A stretch of DNA of 64,000 bases. Origin: Planctomycetaceae bacterium (GTDB taxonomy: Bacteria; Planctomycetota; Phycisphaerae; SM23-33). Shown here piece by piece: positions 50,597 to 57,797 of this stretch. Location of the stretch: positions 89,967-153,966 of the forward strand of contig JBDKTA010000043.1 in NCBI GenBank assembly GCA_039680605.1, written 5' to 3'. Within the stretch, counting starts at the first letter, position 1. Each line of letters begins with the position of its first letter. A program made the position numbers and the translations under genes. The notes beneath the pieces were generated by a model, which saw only the letters and a program-made list of their open reading frames with translations, had not been told where the DNA came from and made no database searches.

Positions 50597-51383
50597 CGAC
50601 CGGCGCCTGGTTAACGCCGGTGCTGAGGGTCTGCCATCGAATGTCGCCGCGAGACGGTTCGCCCACGCCGCAGCCGAGATACGTGCCGTCGTAGGCCGCC
50701 ACGTGTCCGTCCAGAAACAGCACGTTGGCCTTGCCCAGGTGGCGGGGCACTACGTCATAGCCCTTCTTGGAGGGAACGACCGACGCGTACGGTCCTGCCG
50801 CGTCGGCCATGAACGCCAGCGTGTTGGGCGACGGCAGCTCCGACAGGCGGTGTGGCTCGGGCCGGATCCACGGCGAGAGGTACATGTTCATCGCCAGGGG
50901 CAGGAAGTACGTGCTCAGCCCTTGCGACGGCGCCACCGCGGTGGGGCAGATGAAGACGGAAGTCTGCTTCGGCGCCGGCTGCGCGCCGCTGGCCACGAGG
51001 TCCTGATACGCCGGCGAGTCCATATAGGGCGCAAGGGCGTTGAACCAGTCCTCCGGCCGCGCGATCTGCGACAGGGGCTGCACCCCCTGCCCGCGGCGGG
51101 GGAGTACGCCGTTGGTGGCCATCAGGTGCCGGCTGAGCCCATTCTGCCACTGCCGCAGGCGGGTCTGGCAGGACACAGCGCGGGAGTGCTCGACGGCGTT
51201 GGCTACCACGGGCGTGAGAATGGCCGCCAGCACAGCGATGATCGCCATGACGACCAGCAATTCGATGAGGGTAAAACCTCCGCAGCGGCGCGGTGCGGCC
51301 GGGCCATCCTCCTCCGTCACAGATTGCCCCGGTGTGCGCGTCACAGAGACAACCACGATCAGCGGAAGAACCCAAGTCCTCAT
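50592..51383 (-). CDS. Prepilin-like protein with type IV N-methylation motif
   Basis: 263 aa from the ATG at 51383 (AAGGAAG upstream). The prepilin motif G-FTLIELLVVMAIIAVLAAIL is present after an unusually long about 40-residue leader that itself contains a hydrophobic stretch. The C-terminal part has 'ANVLFLDGHVAAYDG', the H-x-DG style motif common in Planctomycetota multi-copy pseudopilins. It is likely exported by a type II/IV-like system. The long leader is atypical; an internal start closer to the motif is conceivable. Confidence 0.8.
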   Translation of the reverse strand: MRTWVLPLIVVVSVTRTPGQSVTEEDGPAAPRRCGGFTLIELLVVMAIIAVLAAILTPVVANAVEHSRAVSCQTRLRQWQNGLSRHLMATNGVLPRRGQGVQPLSQIARPEDWFNALAPYMDSPAYQDLVASGAQPAPKQTSVFICPTAVAPSQGLSTYFLPLAMNMYLSPWIRPEPHRLSELPSPNTLAFMADAAGPYASVVPSKKGYDVVPRHLGKANVLFLDGHVAAYDGTYLGCGVGEPSRGDIRWQTLSTGVNQAPVE

Positions 51384-51488
51384 CTTACTTCCTTTCGAAG
51401 AACGTGAACCAGAGCAATACGTCCGGACGACCATGCAAGGGACGGGAAAACTCGTTGAGATGCAGCAGGACGTGGACATTTCCCCCAG

Positions 51489-51563
51489 TTTCTAAATCCT
51501 CTTAATCCGCCATATCCGCGTAACCTGCCTGCCGGCAGGCACGTCCCGCACTCCCCGTTCCCG
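51489..51563. repeat. 70-bp repeat with CCTGCCTGCCGGCAGGC core, copy 1
   Basis: TCTAAATCCTCTTAATCCGC...CCGCGTAACCTGCCTGCCGG...CCCGCACTCCCCG. A same-orientation copy lies at 54102-54177. It ends within 10 bp of the ThiF-like stop codon. Confidence 0.7.
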
Positions 51564-51572
51564 ACCATGCGG

Positions 51573-52325
51573 TCAAACGTGCCCGCACACCGGGCAGTCG
51601 GGCCGGCGGGCGATCTGCATCTTGTGCATCTGCATGTCGCGGACGTCCATCACCAGCAGGTGTCCGGCCAGCAGCTCACCGAAACCGGCGATGGCTTTGA
51701 TCGCCTCCATCGCCGCCAGGCACGCCACCGCGCCCGAGCAGGCGCCGAAGACCGGAAACTGGCGCTTCCATGCCGGCGGGGCCTCGGGGTACAGGCATGC
51801 CAGGCACGCCGTGCGGCCGGGGATGATCGTCGTGAGATTCGCGCTGGTGTCGTACATCGCCGCGTCGACGAGCACTTTGCCCTGGCGGACGGCCTGGGCG
51901 TTCATCAGGAACCGCTCTTCAAACAGCGGGGCCGCATCGAGCACGAGGTCTGCCTTGCCCACCAGTTCGGCGGCGTTGGCCTCGGTGATGTTGGAGGCGA
52001 TGGTCTCGACTTCGATGTGCGGGTTGAAATCGAGCAATCGCCGCCGGGCCGATTCGACGCGCGGTTTTCCCAGCCAGTCTTCGGTCATGAGGATCTGGCG
52101 GTTGAGGTCGCTGGGCGTGACGTTGCCGCCATGGGCCAGCACCAATCGCCCCACGCCGGCGGCCGCCAGCTCCAGCGCCGCCACGCCGCCCAGCCCGCCG
52201 ACGCGCGAGATCAGCACCGAGGCGCCCTTGAGTTTCTCCTGCCCGGCCTCGCCGAACTGGGGCGTCCACATCTGCCACTGGTATCGGGCGCGGTCGGTAT
52301 CGGTCAGCGGGATCGATCTGCCCAT
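51573..52325 (-). CDS. ThiF/MoeB-family adenylyltransferase
   Basis: 250 aa. ATP-binding 'VGGLGGVAALELAAAGVGRL', then 'GGNVTPSDLNRQILMTEDWL' with the catalytic-type Asp/Asn/Arg set, and structural zinc cysteines 'RTACLACLYP' and 'RPDCPVCG'. Such enzymes adenylate the C-terminus of ThiS/MoaD-type ubiquitin-like sulfur carriers. The first Gly-rich motif reads RVGGLGG rather than GxGGLG. No thiS/moaD neighbour is present, so the pathway is open. Confidence 0.87.
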   Translation of the reverse strand: MGRSIPLTDTDRARYQWQMWTPQFGEAGQEKLKGASVLISRVGGLGGVAALELAAAGVGRLVLAHGGNVTPSDLNRQILMTEDWLGKPRVESARRRLLDFNPHIEVETIASNITEANAAELVGKADLVLDAAPLFEERFLMNAQAVRQGKVLVDAAMYDTSANLTTIIPGRTACLACLYPEAPPAWKRQFPVFGACSGAVACLAAMEAIKAIAGFGELLAGHLLVMDVRDMQMHKMQIARRPDCPVCGHV

Positions 52326-52393
52326 GACGGTTCCTTTCGATGACGGGAAGATTGTAGCAAAGCGATCGGTTATCAGCTATCAGCCTTATGCAA

Positions 52394-52552
52394 GGGGGAA
52401 AAGCCGCGGCGGAGGCACTAAATGAAGAAGTAATTCGTTGTGTGAATTACTTCTTCATTTAGGGCCGCGTACCCCCGCCAGCGCAAGTATTCATCAAAAG
52501 CCACACAACGGCTTTGATGAATACTTGGTGCCTCCGCCGCGGCTTTTCCCCC
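52394..52552. repeat. 159-bp two-hairpin element with 25-bp terminal inverted repeats, copy B
   Basis: Same length and architecture as 40346-40504 but in opposite orientation: perfect 25-bp TIRs (52394-52418, 52528-52552), a hairpin with loop GTTGTGT (52420-52460), a 24-nt linker, and a hairpin with loop ACACAAC (52485-52526). Here the two loops are perfectly complementary. It lies in the 323-bp spacer between divergent genes; no gene was seen there. Confidence 0.9.
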
Positions 52553-52648
52553 CGCGGGTTTACGCAGTTCGTGGTATTGCAATTGAAAATCGTCGCGACT
52601 CCCGTTATACCTTCAGGTAACCTACCTCGCACTCAGGATGGACACGGC

Positions 52649-53011
52649 ATGAGTGATCAAAGCGGCAGCGTTCCGGTACCTGCAGCGTCTCCCCCGGCTC
52701 GTAATCCCACGGCGTTCTGGGCGCTGGCACTGTCGGTGGCTTCGTTCCTTGTCGGTTACGTGGTGGCCAGGTTCGCCCTGCCCGCGGTGGTCATCATCCG
52801 CGGCGAAGGCCAACTGCTGCCGGTCCAGCCCGAGCACCAGTACGCTTTGGCGACGTCGATCGCCCTGGCCCTGATGGCGATTCTGCTGGCCCTGCCGAGT
52901 CTCTCGCGCGGACGCGCCCATCGCACCTATGGCCTGCTGGGCCTGGCCCTGTCGATCGTCATGCTGGCCTGGAACGTGCTGCAGATTATCGAGTGGCGGA
53001 TGAAGGGCTGA
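52649..53011 (+). CDS. Small membrane protein, hypothetical
   Basis: 120 aa from the ATG at 52649. Three predicted hydrophobic helices ('AFWALALSVASFLVGYVVAR', 'ATSIALALMAILLALPSL', 'LLGLALSIVMLAWNVLQII') with a Pro/Ala-rich cytoplasmic-type N-terminus. No recognised family. It is convergent with prmC; a palindromic repeat fills the 57 bp between the two stop codons. Confidence 0.65.
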   Translation: MSDQSGSVPVPAASPPARNPTAFWALALSVASFLVGYVVARFALPAVVIIRGEGQLLPVQPEHQYALATSIALALMAILLALPSLSRGRAHRTYGLLGLALSIVMLAWNVLQIIEWRMKG

Positions 53012-53012
53012 C

Positions 53013-53067
53013 GTGGGCACAGGCTTTCCAGCCTGTGGCCTTCACAGCCTAGAAAGGCTGTGCCACC
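53013..53067. repeat. Palindromic element GTGGGCACAGGCTTTCCAGC, copy 4; between convergent stops
   Basis: Starts 2 bp after one stop codon and ends 1 bp before the opposing prmC stop. Arms are GGCACAGGCTTTCCAGCCTG and CACAGCCTAGAAAGGCTGTG. The position strongly suggests use as a bidirectional terminator. Confidence 0.85.
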
Positions 53068-53068
53068 G

Positions 53069-53956
53069 TCATTTTCTCAGGGCCACCGCCACACGGGGGT
53101 GGTTCTGCAGGTCTGTGATGAATCGCGGTTCGCCAAATGCCCCGACGTCCGAAATGATCGCCGTCACCGCGTCGCGCTGGTCGTAGCCGATCTCCATCGC
53201 CAGCATGCCGCCGCTTGCCAGCGCGCCCGGCGCGGCCGCGACCAGGCGCTCGATCAGGTCCAACCCCTCCGCCCCGCCGTACAGGGCCATCGCCGGTTCG
53301 CGCTGCACTGCCGCTGACAGTTCGGCGCTGTCGGTTACGTACGGCGGATTGGCGGTGATGACGTCGAAGGTCCTGGGCCCGTTCCACTCCGGCGGCAACG
53401 CCAGCAGATCGGCCGTCAGCGTCGTCACGCGGTCGCTGACCTTGTGGGCCGTAGCGTTGCGGGCGGCCACGGCCACCGCTGCCGCTGACAGGTCCGTCGC
53501 CAGAACACTCGCCTGCGGAGCGTTGGCCGCCACTGCAACGGCGATGCAGCCGCAACCGGTGCAGACATCCCAGAGGCAAGCGTCGCGCCCCAGGCTCTTG
53601 ATGTGCCCCAGCGCCTGGTCAACGACGATCTCCGTCTCCGGCCGCGGAATCAGCACATCCGGCGTGACGATGAAATCGAGCGAGTAGAACTCCTTTCGCC
53701 CGATGAGATATGCGATAGGCTCATGTTCGCCCGCGCGTTTAACCAGGGCGCGAAAGGCCGCCAGTTCGTCAGCTGTGGGCAGGTATTCGTAGCGGGCGTA
53801 GAGCTCGATCCGCTTGCACGCCAGCACGTGCCCCAGCAGCACCTCCGCCGACAGCCGCGGGCTGTCCAGACCGGCGCGCGTGAAATAGTCCTTCGTCCAG
53901 TTCAGAAGCCGCAAGACCGTCCATGGTTGTTGCTCGGCGCTGTCACCCATGGCCAT
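53069..53956 (-). CDS. prmC: Release factor glutamine methyltransferase PrmC
   Basis: About 295 aa (ATG at 53956; 53950 and 53986 also possible). An N-terminal helical domain is followed by a class I SAM methyltransferase with 'PRPETEIVVDQAL', SAM loop 'LWDVCTGCGCIAVAVA' and the catalytic 'VITANPPYVTD' (NPPY). It methylates the Gln of GGQ in RF1/RF2. RF1 and a GGQ protein are encoded 22 kb away in this window. Confidence 0.95.
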   Translation of the reverse strand: MAMGDSAEQQPWTVLRLLNWTKDYFTRAGLDSPRLSAEVLLGHVLACKRIELYARYEYLPTADELAAFRALVKRAGEHEPIAYLIGRKEFYSLDFIVTPDVLIPRPETEIVVDQALGHIKSLGRDACLWDVCTGCGCIAVAVAANAPQASVLATDLSAAAVAVAARNATAHKVSDRVTTLTADLLALPPEWNGPRTFDVITANPPYVTDSAELSAAVQREPAMALYGGAEGLDLIERLVAAAPGALASGGMLAMEIGYDQRDAVTAIISDVGAFGEPRFITDLQNHPRVAVALRK

Positions 53957-54028
53957 GGAAGTACCACAGCGGCAAGCACCCTGCAATTGCCAAATCTATT
54001 TCTGGATGCTGCGGCGCCGCCAACGGGG

Positions 54029-54074
54029 AGGAAACTGCTAAGCCGCAAGCGGCGGAATCGACAAACAGCAGAAG
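54029..54074. repeat. AAACTGCTAAGCCGCAAGCGGC repeat, copy 2
   Basis: AAACTGCTAAGCCGCAAGCG then GCGGAATCGACAAACAGCAG. It matches 55043-55090 and part of 24083-24120. Confidence 0.65.
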
Positions 54075-54101
54075 TTATGAATTGGCATCTCCCCGTCTTG
54101 G

Positions 54102-54177
54102 GTTTCTAATCCTCTTAATCCCTTAAATCCGCGTAACCTGCCTGCCGGCAGGCAGGTCCCGCACTCCCCGTCCCCGC
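54102..54177. repeat. 70-bp repeat with CCTGCCTGCCGGCAGGCAGG core, copy 2
   Basis: Same orientation and order as 51489-51563, with a full CCTGCCTGCCGGCAGGCAGG palindrome. It ends exactly at the base before the nitrilase stop codon. Confidence 0.75.
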
Positions 54178-55029
54178 CTACGGTTTCGAGCGGCGGTTGA
54201 GCTGGCGGGCGTGGGCGGTGGGTTTGCCGTAGTGCAGCACCTCGCGGGGGTGGAGCTTCATCGGCTTGTTGTTGTGGAACCATCCGCCGGTGGAGAGTTC
54301 CTTGTCGAAGTCGTAGACGAGCATCCCGGCGCGGTTGCGGCCCAGCGTCATGGCGATCGTCGCGTCCGGGCGGGCGACGAAGCTGCCCCAGTGGCTATAC
54401 GGGGCGCTGGAGTTGTTGGCCACGGCCCACATCCGGTTGTCGGCGCAGCGCGTGGCGACCTGGCGGCCGTTGAGCACGTCCAGGCAACTGGGCCCGGCGC
54501 TGCCGGCGTTGTGGAACGAGTGCAGCATGAGGCTCACGCCCAGTCGGCGATAGGCGGCGTAGATCTCGGGATAGCACACGTCGTAACAGATCGCCAGTCC
54601 GACGCGCACGCCCTTGATCTGTCGGGTCACCAGGTGGCGCCCGCCGCTGTAGTGATACTGGTCACCGCCGGTACACATGCACTTGTCGTAGCGGTCGGCG
54701 ATGCGCCCGTCGGGGCCGATCAGGTACAGGCAGTTGGTGGGCTTGTGCTTTGGCCCCAGCCAGTGCGCCGAGCCCAGCACCACCCACAGCCCCAGCGAGT
54801 GGGCCAGTTCCTGGATGCGCGCCGTCTGCCGCCGCAGCAGGTCCCAGTCGAAATCGGCGAACGACTTGAAGTTGTGCCCGGCGTACCCCGACAGCGAGGC
54901 TTCCGACGTGTGAAACACATCCGCCTGCGCGGCCGTGGCCTTGCGCATGTAGCGACAGATGTAATCGGCGTTGGCGGCGATATCGCCGCCAACGGGGAAC
55001 TGGCAACTGGCGATTCTTAATAGGGACAT
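54178..55029 (-). CDS. Carbon-nitrogen hydrolase (nitrilase superfamily)
   Basis: 283 aa. The catalytic triad is visible: Glu in 'VFHTSEASLSGYAG', Lys in 'RIADRYDKCMCTGG' and Cys in 'VGLAICYDVCYPEIY'. These cytosolic enzymes cleave C-N bonds of amides or carbamoyl compounds; subfamily and substrate are not assignable. The start ATG at 55029 fits the family's 'LRIASCQFPV' opening. It is flanked by small repeats on both sides. Confidence 0.9.
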   Translation of the reverse strand: MSLLRIASCQFPVGGDIAANADYICRYMRKATAAQADVFHTSEASLSGYAGHNFKSFADFDWDLLRRQTARIQELAHSLGLWVVLGSAHWLGPKHKPTNCLYLIGPDGRIADRYDKCMCTGGDQYHYSGGRHLVTRQIKGVRVGLAICYDVCYPEIYAAYRRLGVSLMLHSFHNAGSAGPSCLDVLNGRQVATRCADNRMWAVANNSSAPYSHWGSFVARPDATIAMTLGRNRAGMLVYDFDKELSTGGWFHNNKPMKLHPREVLHYGKPTAHARQLNRRSKP

Positions 55030-55042
55030 GACGTTACTGTAC

Positions 55043-55090
55043 GGACGAAACTGCCAAGCCGCAAGCGGCGGGATCGACCACAGCAGCTAC
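55043..55090. repeat. AAACTGCCAAGCCGCAAGCGGC repeat, copy 3
   Basis: GACGAAACTGCCAAGCCGCA then AGCGGCGGGATCGACCACAG and CAGC. It runs into the last codon of the upstream 302-aa gene. Confidence 0.65.
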
Positions 55091-55995
55091 GGGGCGATCA
55101 GGATTTTCGCCGGTCGGGTGGAGGAGGGCAGGGCGATCTGCAGAGTGGCGGATTTGCCTGCCGCCAGGGCAGGCAGGCGCGGCATGGCGGCGGCGATGGC
55201 GTTGCCTTTCTTGTCGTACAGATCGCAGCGGACGTATCCGCGCGCCAGCGATTCGATGGCCAGTCGCTTCCGCAGCGGCAGGTTGGGCCCCTTGAGCAGC
55301 GCTTCCAGCGCCGCGTCGTCGGCGGGGAAGTCTTTGGCGGCTGTCAGGGTCAGTTCCAGCACGAGCGTCTGGTCCTGGCGCGTGAGCTTCTTTTCGCCGA
55401 CGGTCAGCAACCCTGCGAACGCGGGGGCCTCGGCGGCGATTTGATTGGCGTCCAGCGCCGTCATCCGGTCCGACAGGTCGCCGAACCATGCTCGATAGTC
55501 GACGAACAGCGTTGAGACGCCAACCGCCAAAGCGACGATGCCCAGGCTCACGGCTGCGAGCTTGAGTTTAGCCCGCATCGAGAGCGGCTGGGGCGGGGCG
55601 GTCGTGCGTGCGGCGGCGACGCGCTGGGTGCTGTGGACGCGTCCGTCGGGCCCGACGACGTAGAGCGTCTGTACCTCTTCATTGCGGCGATACTCCGTGC
55701 TGCGGATGGTAGAGTCCAGCGCCAGTCGCTGGGGCGGGTCAAACAGCTCCAGCAGCGACGTCAGCGTTTGGGTGACGATCCTGTCGCCGGGCCCGATGCC
55801 CGGCGACAAATGCACCGGCGTGTTGTCGGGCAGGAGGCTGAAGCGGTTGCCATCGATCTCGAGCGAAAAGCTCAAGCCCTGTGCCTTGGCGGTAGCGATC
55901 CACTGCAGCAGGTCGCCCCGAGCGTCGGAATTCTGGGGCAGGCGGCCCTCGAAGAGCCCTTCGACGATGAGTGTTCCTTCGACTTTATCGCTCAT
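55087..55995 (-). CDS. Hypothetical single-pass membrane protein
   Basis: 302 aa. The N-terminal about 135 residues look cytoplasmic; 'LFEGRLPQNSDARGDLLQWI' suggests a regulatory domain. A transmembrane helix ('LKLAAVSLGIVALAVGVSTL') and a beta-rich exported region follow. No family recognised. Its start overlaps the stop of the upstream GYF-domain gene (ATGA), so the two act together. Confidence 0.7.
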   Translation of the reverse strand: MSDKVEGTLIVEGLFEGRLPQNSDARGDLLQWIATAKAQGLSFSLEIDGNRFSLLPDNTPVHLSPGIGPGDRIVTQTLTSLLELFDPPQRLALDSTIRSTEYRRNEEVQTLYVVGPDGRVHSTQRVAAARTTAPPQPLSMRAKLKLAAVSLGIVALAVGVSTLFVDYRAWFGDLSDRMTALDANQIAAEAPAFAGLLTVGEKKLTRQDQTLVLELTLTAAKDFPADDAALEALLKGPNLPLRKRLAIESLARGYVRCDLYDKKGNAIAAAMPRLPALAAGKSATLQIALPSSTRPAKILIAP

Positions 55996-56654
55996 GCGGG
56001 AAACTCCTCAGCGAAGCCCACGACAGACTCCGCGGCGGTCCAGTCCGGGAAGCCTTCTGCCCAAAGCAGTGTGTTTGGCCCGATGGCGCCCTTGCGGATC
56101 AGCGCGGAAATGTGAGAAGCCTGCAGCGGTCCCTGCGACTTGCCATTGAGGACATAGAACCAGATAGCCGGTTCGCCCTCGGCCGGTGCCGCCGGGTTGC
56201 TTGATCGCTGAACCACGGGCACAGTGCCGTCGCGCCGCGGCAGCAGCGACGGGTCTTTCTGTGGCGGGTTGTTCTGGAGCAAGGCGCTGAGCGGGTCCTG
56301 CGCAAGCTGTGGCATGTCGGGGGAGGCGGGCAGACCCATCTGGCGCGTGTCGACGCCGGCGATCTGGTCGTGCGCGTCGAGGCGAGCAGAGGCGTGGCGG
56401 CGGAACGCCTCGGTCTTGAGCCGTTCCTGACGCAGTTGCTCGCGAAGCCGGCGACGCTCGTTCTCGGCGAACTCCTGCTGCTGGGCCTGCTCCTTGAGGT
56501 TGGGCAGGCATGCCACGATCACGATGCCGATGATGCCCAGAAAGAACCCGCCGGCAGCCCAGCCGCCGACGTTGCGACCTTTGCTTGATGCGATGGCGCC
56601 GGCAGTGACAGCGCAAATCAGCAGAATAACCACTTGGCAGGCGAAACCTTCCAC
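55992..56654 (-). CDS. GYF_2-domain membrane protein
   Basis: 220 aa from a GTG with AGGAGG seven bases upstream. Two N-terminal hydrophobic helices, an Arg/Gln-rich coiled-coil stretch ('EQAQQQEFAENERRRLREQL'), and a C-terminal GYF_2 domain: 'IWFYVLNGKSQGPLQASHIS', then 'IRKGAIGPNTLLWAEGFPDW'. GYF_2 domains are peptide-binding modules common in bacterial membrane proteins. It is coupled to the downstream gene by a 4-bp overlap. Confidence 0.83.
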   Translation of the reverse strand: MEGFACQVVILLICAVTAGAIASSKGRNVGGWAAGGFFLGIIGIVIVACLPNLKEQAQQQEFAENERRRLREQLRQERLKTEAFRRHASARLDAHDQIAGVDTRQMGLPASPDMPQLAQDPLSALLQNNPPQKDPSLLPRRDGTVPVVQRSSNPAAPAEGEPAIWFYVLNGKSQGPLQASHISALIRKGAIGPNTLLWAEGFPDWTAAESVVGFAEEFPA

Positions 56655-56736
56655 AGCACCGCCTCCTCTCTATTGTTCGATTTTGCAGACCCAGACTAAG
56701 ATGCCAACACCCATTTTCCAAACGCAGTGGCGGAGT

Positions 56737-57576
56737 CTACCCGCCGGGCCAGAGAAACTCAATAACCAGAAAATTGTGCAGCAGGTGAATCAGCATCGAC
56801 GGGTAGAGGCTGCCGCTCTTCATGCGCGCCCAGCCCATGAGCATCCCGGCCAGGAACAGGTACGGTGCGCTGATGACGCTGAAATGCAGCACCGTGAACA
56901 GCCCCGAGGCCAACAGCAGCGCCCGCCAGGGCCCGATCGCCACCGTCAGCCAGTGCTGCACCAGCCCGCGGAATGCGATTTCCTCGGTGATCGCCGGCAA
57001 AATGCACATCACCACCACGATCACTCCGACAGGCAGATCGTGGTAGAACGACATCTCGCTGCGATACGTCTGCGGCAGCAGGCGAAACAACGTTTCGTGC
57101 CAGCCATAGTTGATCGCCAGAAGCGGCGCCAGCCCCAACAGCGCCAGCCAGGCCCAGCCGCTGTCGAACCCGATCCGCCGCAACTGCACCAGCAACGCCC
57201 GGCGATGAATCGTCGCATAGATGATCGTGGTGACCGTCAAGGCCGCACTGACGAAGTACAGCGACAGGGGCTTGTTCTCGAACAGCCCGTACGCCACGAT
57301 CGACGTGGAGACGACCACGATGACATAGGTCCAGAACAGCGGCCACACCCGCGGCGCCAGGCGGCTGATGGCGATGCCTTCAGTCATCGCCCGCGCGACC
57401 GGGCGCGACAGCACGCTCTCGATATTCTTGTACGGCGCGCCGCAGCCCAGGCAGAAATAGAACGCCGAGACCAGCGTCGTGCCGCAATAGCTGCACGCAC
57501 CCTGTCCTCCCGCCGGCGGCAAGCGTTCAGCCGCCGCCTCGCGACGCCGGAAAGGCTCTATCGAATGTCCACCCAT
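56737..57576 (-). CDS. CPBP-family intramembrane glutamic protease with zinc ribbon
   Basis: About 279 aa from the ATG at 57576. An N-terminal zinc ribbon 'CSYCGTTLVSAFYFCLGCG' precedes about eight hydrophobic helices. The CPBP/Abi motifs are 'CILPAITEEIAFRGLVQHWL' (EExxxR), 'GLFTVLHFSVISAPYLFLAG' (FxxxH) and 'YPSMLIHLLHNFL'. CPBP members are intramembrane proteases, some CAAX-processing. The N-terminal zinc ribbon is a fusion not found in the core family. Confidence 0.87.
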   Translation of the reverse strand: MGGHSIEPFRRREAAAERLPPAGGQGACSYCGTTLVSAFYFCLGCGAPYKNIESVLSRPVARAMTEGIAISRLAPRVWPLFWTYVIVVVSTSIVAYGLFENKPLSLYFVSAALTVTTIIYATIHRRALLVQLRRIGFDSGWAWLALLGLAPLLAINYGWHETLFRLLPQTYRSEMSFYHDLPVGVIVVVMCILPAITEEIAFRGLVQHWLTVAIGPWRALLLASGLFTVLHFSVISAPYLFLAGMLMGWARMKSGSLYPSMLIHLLHNFLVIEFLWPGG

Positions 57577-57797
57577 AGGGCCGGTCCTAAGAAGTCCCGC
57601 TGCACTGACCAACCAGCGGAAGTGTATCACAACTGAGCGGTCTGCTCCACGTGGCCCTGGTATTCGCGGAGGTTATCGCTTCACGTCGCCGGCACGCGTC
57701 GGTATAGTGCGCAACACCCGCCGAAATTGGAATCGCAATCGCCGTTTCCTGCTATCATAGTGGCCGGAGCAATGGGTCTTAGTCATGGAGCGTTTTG

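Noticed and set aside
52438..52620. Short frames over the 159-bp element
   Set aside because: The frames arise from hairpin arms of the element and lack start signals.
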